A stretch of 12,437 nucleotides of DNA from JBLIKP01 sp047635375 (GCA_047635375.1 JBLIKP010000071.1:1-12437), one strand, 5' to 3'; counted from the first letter of the stretch, positions 1 to 6,627 are shown. Notes: a model not told the origin generated them from the sequence alone. Numbers and translations: made by a program.

Positions 1-1099
1 GTTGAAAGGTCTAATGTGTTGTTTTGTTGTGTGATTTTATCCTCCATTGATAGAATTAAAACACCTGTAATATTGTAAACCTTAACATTTAGCTTGTTTT
101 CCTGAGATTTAACATCCAAATTGAAGCTTACCACACCGTTTGATGGGTTAGGGTAAAACTCAATGGTTTTTCCAAAATTGTTATTTATTAATGTTGGAGT
201 GAATTTATCTGTTGGTACAACAGTATAGTTTGGATCAACAGCCACTTGAAAAACAGCTAAAGCCGAATGGTTCACCACCGTCACAAATCTTGTAAATAAC
301 AGTGTCATTGCCAGCAAATACTTGAAAAGCGGTATAGGTTAAAGTAAAATCTTCATTTATGTTAACTAATCCGATATCTCCGTAGGGGCAAGCGTTAAGT
401 TTTGAAGAGAAATCATCTGCACCACACCCATTTCCTAAGAATATTTTTGAGTTATATCCAGAACCACATGTGGAGAAGGTCCAATCTCCAGCACAAGGAA
501 TAGTAACTGCGTAAACATGGTCCTCACTGAAATGTCGCCACCAGCTCCTTCTGTTGTATTTGAAGTCGCAAAGGGAGCGTCCATTTCGAAATCCGAAATA
601 CATGGGTCAGCTAAAATAACTTTGTAATCTTCAACTTCATATCCACCTGTTCCGCAGGCAGACGTTGGAGGTGTGGTTCCCTGAATCCTAATTCGCATGG
701 TAGTAGCACCTAACAAGGCTGTTTCTGGTGTAGTAATATCCCCAACGTAAACGTTTGGTAAGCTGAAATTAGTAACTAGTTCTAATTGATAGTCAAACAA
801 TCTGTCTTGATTCCAATCTATCCAAGCAGCAGCAAAAATATTTACTCTACCTGAGTTAAATCAATTTATTGTTAATGTTTGAGCCGAACCAACGTTTAAA
901 ACTGCAGAATCCGTTGCCGTATAATCGGCGTAAGGCTCACATTCTAAAACTTTATTTATTCACCAACTAAGATGACTTTTGAAATATGGTCAAATCCATG
1001 GCAATTCCCACAGGCGTCAAAATATTCCGCATTTGCCGTTGAGGATAACAGGAATAACCCTGTAACTATTGTAATTAAAATTGATGCTTATTTTTTCAA
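1..1099 (-). pseudogene. Broken secreted protein with GEVED domain and T9SS sorting tail (runs off the window)
   Basis: Reading the minus strand across several frames rebuilds one protein. It starts with a signal peptide ending in SSTANA, then EYFDACGNC, then a GEVED-type region (HISKVILVGE, AWIDWNQD, a slightly defective GGYEVEDY). Next is a pre-peptidase-like stretch (WTFSTCGSGYNSKIFLGNGC) and finally a type A C-terminal sorting domain (FYPNPSNGVVSF), cut by the window edge. Lesions seen: a TAA at 1088-1090 three codons after a possible TTG start at 1097-1099; a frameshift near 957-962; an in-frame TGA at 861-863; a frameshift near 527-532; and a frameshift somewhere in 245-290. GEVED proteins with this tail are usually T9SS cargo exported to the cell surface or medium. 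The domain assignments rest on motif recognition. Confidence that it is broken is high because the lesions are spread over the whole gene. Confidence 0.85.
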
Positions 1100-1121
1100 A
1101 CTTTTTTTTTAAAAAAAGGTT

Positions 1122-1160
1122 ATAGTCTAAAAAATATTGATGGAGAGTTAATTAGACTAT
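1122..1160. repeat. Inverted repeat between two divergent genes
   Basis: ATAGTCTAA at 1122-1130 is repeated in inverse as TTAGACTAT at 1152-1160, a perfect 9-bp match with a 21-bp spacer. It sits in the 126-bp gap between the broken secreted-protein gene and the CoA-binding gene and is followed by a T-rich stretch. It could be an operator or a weak terminator hairpin. No convincing TAnnTTTG promoter was found in this gap. Confidence 0.35.
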
Positions 1161-1225
1161 TTTTATTTAAAAAGGTTTTCTAAAATCCATAAAAAAACAC
1201 ATTTCCTTTTATAAATAATCATGTT

Positions 1226-1591
1226 ATGAATAAAACTTTAGTATTTGGCGCAAGCACTAACACTGAGAGGTATTCCTTTAAAGCGGTTAACCGATTAATG
1301 GAAAACGATTTTGAAGTTGTTCCCGTTGGTTTAAAAGAGGGTGAAATAAATGGGTTAAACATTTTAACGGGAACCCCAGAAGTTGAAAATTTGGATACAA
1401 TTACTCTTTATATTGGGCCAAAACATCAGCCTGCTTTTTACGATTACTTCCTTTCGCTAAAGCCTAAGCGAATAATATTTAATCCCGGAACTGAAAATGA
1501 CGAATTTAGGGCAATGGCCATAGACAAAGGAATTAAAACTGAGTACGCTTGTACTTTAGTAATGGTTGCCACTGGAGTTTATGCCCATTAG
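1226..1591 (+). CDS. CoA-binding protein (CoA_binding_2 / YccU-like)
   Basis: This small 121-residue protein is essentially one Rossmann-like CoA-binding domain. The glycine loop is near the N-terminus (VFGASTNTERYSF, residues 6-18), followed by alternating strand/helix segments such as TLYIGPKHQ and RIIFNPGTEND, and ending in CTLVMVATGVY. The length fits stand-alone YccU-type proteins, whose cellular role is poorly known. The family resembles the CoA-binding part of succinyl-CoA synthetase but lacks any catalytic partner domain. The ATG at 1226 is preferred; an ATG at 1221 is followed at once by TGA. It is the only intact gene in the first 2.7 kb. Its stop at 1589-1591 overlaps the stop of the convergent helicase remnant. 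No clear ribosome binding site is visible, as is common in this phylum. Confidence 0.85.
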   Translation: MNKTLVFGASTNTERYSFKAVNRLMENDFEVVPVGLKEGEINGLNILTGTPEVENLDTITLYIGPKHQPAFYDYFLSLKPKRIIFNPGTENDEFRAMAIDKGIKTEYACTLVMVATGVYAH

Positions 1592-2385
1592 TAAACCCCT
1601 TTTCCTAGATATTGTCTAAGATGAGGAGAGATTCCCCTTTCTATTAATGCGCGTTCTAGGCGATGCATTTGTTCTTGGGGTTGTTTTAGAATCACATTTC
1701 TTTCTTTCCCCACCGTTGTCAAAATGGGTTAGCCATCTTTGAAAAGAATTCTATTTGAATAAATTGCTGGAATTTTAACTCCTTGGGTTATTATTCCTAC
1801 AAGATTCAACGGATCACTCGCGCTAATTGCGATTAGATTTCCCTTTTTTTCGCCAGCTTTCTTGTTTTCCTAATCATGGTTAAAGCTTCTGTGGTGGTAA
1901 ATTGTTCGCCATACACACCTAATACTAATCGACCCCTCTAATTTCTCCTCTGGCCTCCATTAGGCGCAATGCGCGCGCCAAATCCCTTTATGGCACCGTG
2001 AGTGATTCTCGGTCGTATATCTTGCGGAAAACCACTCCGCATCGCTTTAAAAAGATATTCGCTAATTGCTGTAGCTGCTTGTCGTAAGCGATTCCATTGG
2101 ATTTGTCTAATCCAGCTTTCGCCGATGAGTTTTTTATTAACGACCAGCGGCCCGCATGATCCATTCCAAAGGCTGGTGATGTAAATTTCCTTCCTCCCTG
2201 TCCGGTTTTATACTTTGTAGGAACAAGTAATGCCCTCAAGCCCGTAAAACTATCACTTGTAACAAGGCCTTTCCCTATTAATCCTGTTTAAGCTGAATTT
2301 TTGGCCAAGCATTTTTTTGGATAGGAGTGGGTGTGCCCACATTTTGAGCAAACCAATCTGAAACCAAAGGATGAAACAATGTCAT
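1588..2385 (-). pseudogene. Remnant of Lhr-type large ATP-dependent DNA helicase, catalytic core deleted
   Basis: From an ATG at 2383-2385 the minus strand reads MTLFHPLVSDWFAQ, then GTPTPIQKNAWPKIQ, the typical start of Lhr-type DEAD/DEAH helicases just before the Walker A motif. At about 2285-2300 the reading jumps to the family's C-terminal part: GLVTSDSFTGLRALLVP, then AGRWSLI, KRCGVVFRK, RDLARALRLMEARGEIRG, GVYGEQF, and ASDPLNLVGIITQG followed by NRILFKDG. Walker A, the DExH box and the rest of the helicase core are missing. Full-length relatives have about 1,400-1,500 residues; only roughly 265 codons' worth remain. Further lesions: TAA at 1988-1990, a frameshift near 1935, a frameshift near 1858, and TAA at 1729-1731. 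The ancestral stop (TAA, 1588-1590) survives and overlaps the stop of the CoA-binding gene. Lhr helicases act in DNA repair; this copy cannot be active. Confidence 0.88.
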
Positions 2386-2593
2386 TATTTTCGTCAACCG
2401 CTAGACAATACAACTTAATTAAACATGGTTCCTGAGGAAATGGTTATGTGAAAGTTTGGGGAATTATAAAGTGAAAAATTGTAATATGTGGTAAAAAATC
2501 CACACAAAAGTTAAGATATTTAGTTGTATAATCAACCAATTTATTTTACAAAAAATGATTTAACTAATTATAAATCAACAGTAAAATAAAGTC

Positions 2594-2620
2594 ATATGAA
2601 TTGATTGATTAATATGAATT
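2594..2620. repeat. Short direct repeat upstream of the sigma-54-like promoter
   Basis: ATATGAATT occurs at 2594-2602 and again at 2612-2620, 18 bp apart start to start, ending a few bases before the -24 element. The spacing is close to two helical turns, so it might be a regulator site. In such AT-rich DNA it may equally be chance. Confidence 0.25.
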
Positions 2621-2625
2621 TTCCA

Positions 2626-2642
2626 TTGGCATAAACTATGCA
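2626..2642 (+). promoter_or_regulatory. Candidate sigma-54 (-24/-12) promoter
   Basis: TTGGCATAAACTATGCA carries the GG and GC dinucleotides at the 12-bp spacing of sigma-54 promoters (TGGCAC-N5-TTGCA consensus). The -24 element is TGGCAT and the -12 element is ATGCA, each with one or two deviations. It lies on the strand of the lipoprotein fragment, about 65 bases before its ATG. No activator gene is present in the window. This is a pattern match only. Confidence 0.45.
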
Positions 2643-2708
2643 CACAATAAGGTGAGTTTGTGAAAACATCTCAAATTCCTTAAATAATTGAAATTAAATA
2701 ACACAATC

Positions 2709-2906
2709 ATGAAAACGATCTTAAGAAAAATAACGAAAAAAATGATGGCAGTCGTAATGGTTTTATCTGCAATTGCCATTGGATTTTCGTCTTGTTCTAA
2801 AGACAAGAATGAAAATGGTTATAAAGTAAGAATGACAGATTCGCCAGGTAAATTTACTGCAATGCAATTGGAAATTACAAATACGGGAACCTTATCCTAT
2901 AACTAA
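2709..2906 (+). pseudogene. Truncated DUF4382-type lipoprotein
   Basis: The ATG at 2709 opens a 65-residue protein. It has a basic start, a hydrophobic segment (about residues 12-25) and a lipobox-like GFSSC with the acceptor cysteine at residue 29, followed by a hydrophilic SKDKNEN linker. Next comes YKVRMTDSPGKFTAMQLEIT, which matches the start of DUF4382 domains in Bacteroidota lipoproteins. Such proteins normally run to a few hundred residues, but here the frame ends after NTGTLSYN. An internal deletion or frame-disrupting event after the domain start is the likely cause. A TTG at 2688 in the same frame would only add seven residues before the proper signal peptide and was not chosen. A sigma-54-like promoter lies upstream and a strong terminator downstream, so the stub may still be transcribed. 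A genuinely short lipoprotein remains possible. Confidence 0.65.
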
Positions 2907-2933
2907 TGAAAGCTTAAAAAAGCGGTGCTAAGC

Positions 2934-2966
2934 AAAAAGCCATTCCGACAATCGGAATGGCTTTTT
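2934..2966. terminator. Bidirectional intrinsic terminator
   Basis: GCCATTCCGA (2939-2948) pairs perfectly with TCGGAATGGC (2952-2961) around a three-base loop, flanked by five A on the left and eight T on the right. It can end transcription of the lipoprotein stub on the plus strand and of the heptose kinase operon on the minus strand, whose stop codon is at 2968. Confidence 0.93.
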
Positions 2967-2967
2967 T

Positions 2968-3942
2968 TTAATGTTTTTCGGCTTCAAGCTTAAGACTTTC
3001 CAAATCAATTGGAACCACACCTACTTTCTCACAAACCAAACCTCCTCCTAAGTTAGCTAAGTTTGCAATCTGCAGGTCGGTGAACTTATTTGCTAAGGCA
3101 AGCGCAGCAATACTAATAACTGTGTCGCCTGCGCCAGATACATCGGCGATGTTTCTAACATGAGCAAGAATATGTCGTTTTTCCTTTTCGGAGGATAATA
3201 GCACACCATTTTCGCTTAGGGTTAGTAAAATCTTTGAGGCTCCTAAAGAATCTCGGAGTACATCACAGGCAGAGTTCAAGCGCGGTAAATCGAACCTGTC
3301 AACCTCCACTTTCAATCCTTCTACTAATTCCTTTAAATTCGGTTTGAATAAAGTAACCCCTTTGTAAGCCATGAAATTCCGCTTCTTGGGGTCAACAACA
3401 GTTGGAATATTTCTCTCATTACAAGCAGAAACAACTTTTTGAATAAGTCGCTTTGAAATAAATCCCTTATCATAATCCTCAAAGATTACCACATCGGGTT
3501 CTTCTTCAATAAGGAGTGCTAAGGTGTGTTTAATCACATAATCAACCGACTTTTTATCTAAATCACTGGAGTCCTCTTGGTCAACCCTAAGTAATTGCTG
3601 ATTTCCAGCTATTATTCGAGTCTTTACAGTAGTAGGCCTGTGGTCCATTGATAAAATGCCTTTACCGGCCATATTAGCCTCCAAAAGAAGCGACCGAAGC
3701 TTTTTACCTTGATCATCTAGGCCGCACATTGCGCAAAGAATAGGAATGCCTCCTAAACTCTGAATATTTAACGCCACGTTGGCTGCTCCACCCAATCTAG
3801 ATTCATTGCCCATCACCGAAACTATAGGTACAGGAGCTTCTGGAGAGATTCTATCAACTTTCCCCCGATAATAGGAGTCAATCATGGCGTCTCCAATAAT
3901 TAAGACTTTAGTACCAATAAATGAATCTAGGTTAAACTTCAT
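2968..3942 (-). CDS. hldA: D-glycero-beta-D-manno-heptose-7-phosphate kinase
   Basis: A 324-residue PfkB/ribokinase-family kinase that phosphorylates D-glycero-D-manno-heptose 7-phosphate at C1, a cytoplasmic step toward the ADP-heptose used in LPS inner core. Visible motifs: the substrate region GDAMIDSYYRGKVDRISPEA (18-37), RLGGAANVALNIQSLGG (49-65), DYDKG (156-160), VDPKKRNF (183-190), and the anion-hole/catalytic motif DVSGAGD with Asp273. The length corresponds to the kinase domain only. The nucleotidyltransferase half found in fused HldE of E. coli is absent, so a separate HldC-type enzyme is expected elsewhere. The start ATG lies three bases after the aminotransferase stop, which indicates one operon. 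The terminator at 2934-2966 closes it. Confidence 0.92.
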   Translation of the reverse strand: MKFNLDSFIGTKVLIIGDAMIDSYYRGKVDRISPEAPVPIVSVMGNESRLGGAANVALNIQSLGGIPILCAMCGLDDQGKKLRSLLLEANMAGKGILSMDHRPTTVKTRIIAGNQQLLRVDQEDSSDLDKKSVDYVIKHTLALLIEEEPDVVIFEDYDKGFISKRLIQKVVSACNERNIPTVVDPKKRNFMAYKGVTLFKPNLKELVEGLKVEVDRFDLPRLNSACDVLRDSLGASKILLTLSENGVLLSSEKEKRHILAHVRNIADVSGAGDTVISIAALALANKFTDLQIANLANLGGGLVCEKVGVVPIDLESLKLEAEKH

Positions 3943-3945
3943 CGA

Positions 3946-5136
3946 TTATTTTAAAAGGGCAAGCGTGTTTTTTAAACGCTTGAATGCTTCAATTAAATTT
4001 TCTTCACTTGTGGCAAAACTAATTCTAATACAATTTGGACTTCCAAATGCGTCACCCGTAACTAATGCAACATGACCTTCTTTTAGAATAAAAAGTGCAA
4101 GCTCAGTCGAGTTTCTTACTGTCGTTCCATTGTGAGATTTACCAAAATATGATTTCACATTAGGAAAGAGGTAAAAAGCTCCGTCTGGATCATAAGTAAT
4201 AATTCCCGGGATATCGCTAACCATTTTTATGGTTAAGTTTTTTCTTTTTTCAAATGCCTCACGCATCTCGAAAGTAGGGGTCATATCATCGTATGCTACC
4301 GTTGCCGCCATTTGAGTAATCGAGCAAGTAGCAGACGTAAACTGACCCTGAATTTTGTCAACCGCATCAGCTATCCATTGCGGACCAGCCATATAACCAA
4401 TTCTCCAGCCGGTCATTGCAAACGCTTTACTAAAACCATTTACAACAATTACGCGGTCATGAATACTTTCAAACGAAGCAATACTTTCATGTTTGCCTAC
4501 GTAGTTTATATATTCATAAATTTCATCCGATAGCACGAAACAATTTGGATATTTTTCAAAAACCTTAACTAGTCCTGCTAATTCCGATTGTGTATAAATA
4601 CTACCTGTCGGATTAGATGGCGCACTGAATATGAAAAGTTTTGTTTTTTCAGTTAGTGCATTGTCTAATTGCTCTGGGGTTATTTTGAATTTACTATCAA
4701 TTGTTGTTTCAACAAATACGGGTTTTGCCTCAGCCAACTTGACAATCTCCCCGTAGCTAACCCAATATGGAGTGGGTATGAGAACTTCATCTCCAGGGTT
4801 CAATAAGCATAAGGCTACATTTGCAATACTTTGTTTAGCTCCCGTTGAGCAAACTATTTGGCTAGGTGAATAATCTAATCCGTTATCTCTTTTGAATTTT
4901 TCACTAATTGCTTCCCTTAAAGGTTCAATTCCTGCAACAGCTGTGTAATAAGAGAAATTGTTTTCAATTGCTTTTATGGCAGCTTCCTTAATATGATTGG
5001 GAGTGGGAAAGTCAGGTTCCCCTAAACTCAGGTTAATAATATCAATTCCTTTCGACTTTAGCTCGCGACTCATTCTAGCCATTTTTATTGTTTGGCTTTC
5101 GCTTAACGCTTCAATTCGTTTTGAAAGTTGGTTCAT
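3946..5136 (-). CDS. aspC: PLP-dependent class I aminotransferase, aspartate aminotransferase type
   Basis: A 396-residue fold-type I aminotransferase of the prokaryotic aspartate aminotransferase subgroup; it transfers amino groups between an amino acid and a 2-oxo acid using pyridoxal phosphate. Visible: LSLGEPDFPTP near the N-terminus (37-46), TGAKQ (98-102) for phosphate binding, PSNPTG with Asn175, SDEIYE with Asp204 and Tyr207, the Schiff-base lysine Lys237 in GFSKAFAMTGWRIGY, and Arg371 in RISFATS for the substrate carboxylate. All key residues are present and the length is normal. Substrate choice (aspartate, or also prephenate or aromatic amino acids) cannot be settled by reading. 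It is the first gene of a two-gene operon with the heptose kinase. An AGGA a base before the ATG may help initiation, and a -7 element lies at 5159-5166. Confidence 0.92.
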   Translation of the reverse strand: MNQLSKRIEALSESQTIKMARMSRELKSKGIDIINLSLGEPDFPTPNHIKEAAIKAIENNFSYYTAVAGIEPLREAISEKFKRDNGLDYSPSQIVCSTGAKQSIANVALCLLNPGDEVLIPTPYWVSYGEIVKLAEAKPVFVETTIDSKFKITPEQLDNALTEKTKLFIFSAPSNPTGSIYTQSELAGLVKVFEKYPNCFVLSDEIYEYINYVGKHESIASFESIHDRVIVVNGFSKAFAMTGWRIGYMAGPQWIADAVDKIQGQFTSATCSITQMAATVAYDDMTPTFEMREAFEKRKNLTIKMVSDIPGIITYDPDGAFYLFPNVKSYFGKSHNGTTVRNSTELALFILKEGHVALVTGDAFGSPNCIRISFATSEENLIEAFKRLKNTLALLK

Positions 5137-5158
5137 TCCTAAAAAGGTTGGTACCGAG

Positions 5159-5166
5159 CAAAAATA
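5159..5166 (-). promoter_or_regulatory. Candidate Bacteroidota -7 element for the aminotransferase operon
   Basis: On the minus strand this reads TATTTTTG, an exact fit to the TAnnTTTG -7 consensus of Bacteroidota housekeeping promoters. It sits 22 bases before the ATG, implying a very short leader. No good -33 TTTG is seen upstream, and the region is AT-rich, so the call is moderate. Confidence 0.5.
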
Positions 5167-5242
5167 GGAATATAATTAGAATCCTTAATGAATAAAGTGA
5201 TAAAACCACCCATCTAATTTTTTTTCATCAAAAGGATTTTAT

Positions 5243-5280
5243 CTTTACAAAATGTAAAGTATATTTGACATTAAGTAAAG
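5243..5280. promoter_or_regulatory. Palindromic operator plus extra half site, probably for the XRE repressor
   Basis: CTTTACAAAATGTAAAG (5243-5259) is a perfect inverted repeat of seven-base arms around AAA. A further GTAAAG at 5275-5280 lies 21 bp, two helical turns, after the GTAAAG of the palindrome at 5254-5259. The two sites bracket the predicted -7 element at 5260-5267, so a bound dimer would block the promoter. Autoregulation by the downstream small HTH protein is inferred. Confidence 0.6.
5260..5267 (+). promoter_or_regulatory. -7 promoter element of the membrane protein/XRE operon
   Basis: TATATTTG matches TAnnTTTG exactly. It directly follows the palindrome and lies 38 bases before the ATG at 5306. 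A distinct -33 TTTG is not evident; the palindrome occupies the spacer. Confidence 0.55.
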
Positions 5281-5305
5281 AAGATTTATCAAAAAAATAA
5301 TAAAC

Positions 5306-5761
5306 ATGAGTATTAAATCAATTTCACAATGTGAAAGAGAAGAACGTCAACTTAAGCGGATGCTAAACTTTCAATTTCCTAAAAAAATGAAACTCATTGG
5401 ATTTTTTATTGCTGGGGCGGGAGCAGTGCTATTTCTTTTGAATAAATTCATTCCTATTGAAAAAGAAACTATAAAATTAATATCCAGCATAATATTTACT
5501 TCAGGATTATTTTTGGTCACCTTATCACGTGATAAAGACGAAGACGAATTAATTAAAAGCATTCGCGGACAATCCTACGCTTTAGCTTTTATGATTGGGA
5601 TCATATACCTACTTATCATGCCATGGGTTCATTATGGAGCAGATCTGGTTTTTAATGGGGCTGAAAAAGCAGTTTATGAAGCAATTTCGGGTTTTCATGT
5701 GATAATGATAATGTTGACTTACCATGTGATGTTTTTCAATTATTTCAAAAAGTTACGATAA
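5306..5761 (+). CDS. Four-helix membrane protein paired with an XRE regulator
   Basis: This 151-residue protein is not assigned to a family by name. Four hydrophobic segments are visible at about 29-49, 56-73, 90-109 and 127-147. A charged N-terminal tail (ECREERQ-like, residues 9-20) and a cytoplasmic-looking charged loop SRDKDEDELIKSIRGQ (74-89) lie between helices 2 and 3. An acidic D/E-rich stretch followed by an Arg just before a helix is a feature I have seen in small membrane proteins encoded beside XRE-type regulators. The stop overlaps the ATG of the regulator by one base (TAATG), so the two are translationally coupled. The promoter carries a palindrome that is probably the regulator's operator. 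It might sense membrane state or be the single controlled product, but nothing in the sequence decides its function. Confidence 0.8.
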   Translation: MSIKSISQCEREERQLKRMLNFQFPKKMKLIGFFIAGAGAVLFLLNKFIPIEKETIKLISSIIFTSGLFLVTLSRDKDEDELIKSIRGQSYALAFMIGIIYLLIMPWVHYGADLVFNGAEKAVYEAISGFHVIMIMLTYHVMFFNYFKKLR

Positions 5762-5967
5762 TGACTAATCGAATAAAAGTTGAAAGAGCTGAACTTGATT
5801 ATACGCAGGAAGATTTGGCAAAGAAAATGGGGGTGAGCCGACAAACAATAAATTCAATTGAAAAAAACCGCTATGTTCCCTCTACGGTTTTGGCCTTAAG
5901 GTTGTCTGAAATATTTAATAAATCCGTGAATGAAATATTCAATTTGGAAAAAGAGGATTACGGTTAA
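5761..5967 (+). CDS. Small XRE-family helix-turn-helix regulator
   Basis: A 68-residue protein made of a single Cro/C1-type HTH_3 domain (about residues 4-60). The helix-turn-helix is clear: TQEDLAKKMGVSRQTINSIEKN, with the recognition helix at SRQTINSIEKN. There is no effector or dimerisation domain. Proteins this short typically bind palindromic DNA as dimers. It overlaps the membrane-protein stop by one base, and its probable operator is the perfect palindrome at 5243-5259, so negative autoregulation of the pair is inferred. Its 3' end overlaps the stop of the convergent outer-membrane protein gene, so the two genes share no spacer. Confidence 0.9.
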   Translation: MTNRIKVERAELDYTQEDLAKKMGVSRQTINSIEKNRYVPSTVLALRLSEIFNKSVNEIFNLEKEDYG

Positions 5968-5982
5968 TTCCTAGTTAATCCT
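5948..5982 (-). terminator. Possible intrinsic terminator inside the 3' end of the XRE gene
   Basis: AGGATTA (5954-5960) and TAATCCT (5976-5982) form a perfect seven-base inverted repeat with a 15-base loop. On the minus strand the stem is followed by CTTTTTCC, a short U tract. It could end the outer-membrane protein transcript just past its stop at 5964. The stem is short and AT-rich, so support is weak. Confidence 0.35.
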
Positions 5983-6569
5983 AAAAATATATACCTAAAA
6001 GTTATTGAAGTGGTGGTGTTGTAAAAATTGCGGAGGGTGTTGGTTGTTCCTATATTTATTGGCAAAATAGAATTGGAAAACCTAAGCGCCACATTTGTTC
6101 TTTCATTAATAGCGTAATGGAATCCAGTTAAGACGGAATAATCAAATTTAAAATATTGGTCAGACTGGTCTTGCTCGGTTATTCCGGATACAACTTTTGC
6201 ACTTAATAAATAACCAATTGTCGGTCCAACTAACACAGATAAGTTTTTATTCAAGGTGAATTCACCAAGTATTGGAATTTCGAAATAGTTGACCCGAATA
6301 AAAAACTTGTCTCTTGCATTAGGATCGTCAGCTTTAACCGGGCGACGGCTTCCTTTTTGACTATAGGTAAGCTCTATTCGTGCCTTCCATCCATTTCTCA
6401 ACCCAATAACTGAACTTACTCCAGTTTTTAGGCCTATTTGATTGAATCCAGCAAGATTGTCACCTCCAATTTGAGTGGCGTTTAAACCAAAAATCAACTC
6501 ATTACTAAACTGAGCTTGGACTGAGGTGAAAATTCCAAGAATGAATATTAATCCGAATAACTTTTTCAT
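5964..6569 (-). CDS. PorT-like outer-membrane beta-barrel protein
   Basis: A 201-residue secreted protein with a signal peptide (MKKLFGLIFILGIFTSVQA, cleaved before QF). The rest alternates amphipathic strands and turns, for example KARIELTYSQKG, NYFEIPILGEFTLN, LSVLVGPTIGYLLSAK, DYSVLTGFHYAI and SITFRYIF. This is the pattern of small Bacteroidota OMP_b-brl_2/PorT-type barrels, where strands such as YFEIPILGEF and a GP.IGYLLSAK-like strand recur. The length is normal for an eight-stranded barrel. The role is unknown: PorT itself serves type IX secretion, but most relatives are uncharacterised. A weak -7-like TAATTTTC lies at 6587-6594 on its strand. The stop codon overlaps that of the convergent XRE gene. 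Confidence 0.8.
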   Translation of the reverse strand: MKKLFGLIFILGIFTSVQAQFSNELIFGLNATQIGGDNLAGFNQIGLKTGVSSVIGLRNGWKARIELTYSQKGSRRPVKADDPNARDKFFIRVNYFEIPILGEFTLNKNLSVLVGPTIGYLLSAKVVSGITEQDQSDQYFKFDYSVLTGFHYAINERTNVALRFSNSILPINIGTTNTLRNFYNTTTSITFRYIFLGLTRN

Positions 6570-6627
6570 TGAATGGGCTTGAAGCCGAAAATTAAGAAAA
6601 TCCTTTACAAGAAAATCTTTTTAAACT

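Larger units (their letters stand above)
2386..2708. other. AT-rich intergenic region
   Basis: About 320 bases separate the helicase remnant from the lipoprotein fragment. No reading frame here looks coding on either strand. The right end holds a sigma-54-like promoter and a pair of short direct repeats, listed separately. A weak inverted repeat (TGTGG...CCACA, about 2485-2503) could form a small hairpin. Nothing else is recognised. Confidence 0.6.

Noticed and set aside
2002..2184. Plus-strand open frame of about 60 codons
   Set aside because: It lies opposite the helicase remnant, whose minus-strand frames carry clear family motifs; the plus frame shows none.
1..2400. Sequencing or assembly error as the cause of all broken frames
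   Set aside because: The large core deletion in the helicase cannot be an indel error, stops as well as frameshifts occur, and the following 9.5 kb has no broken genes; still, raw reads were not available to exclude it fully.
5965..6010. AT-rich stretch as a small RNA or riboswitch
   Set aside because: No stable structure beyond one short stem, and the stretch is inside or immediately next to coding sequence.
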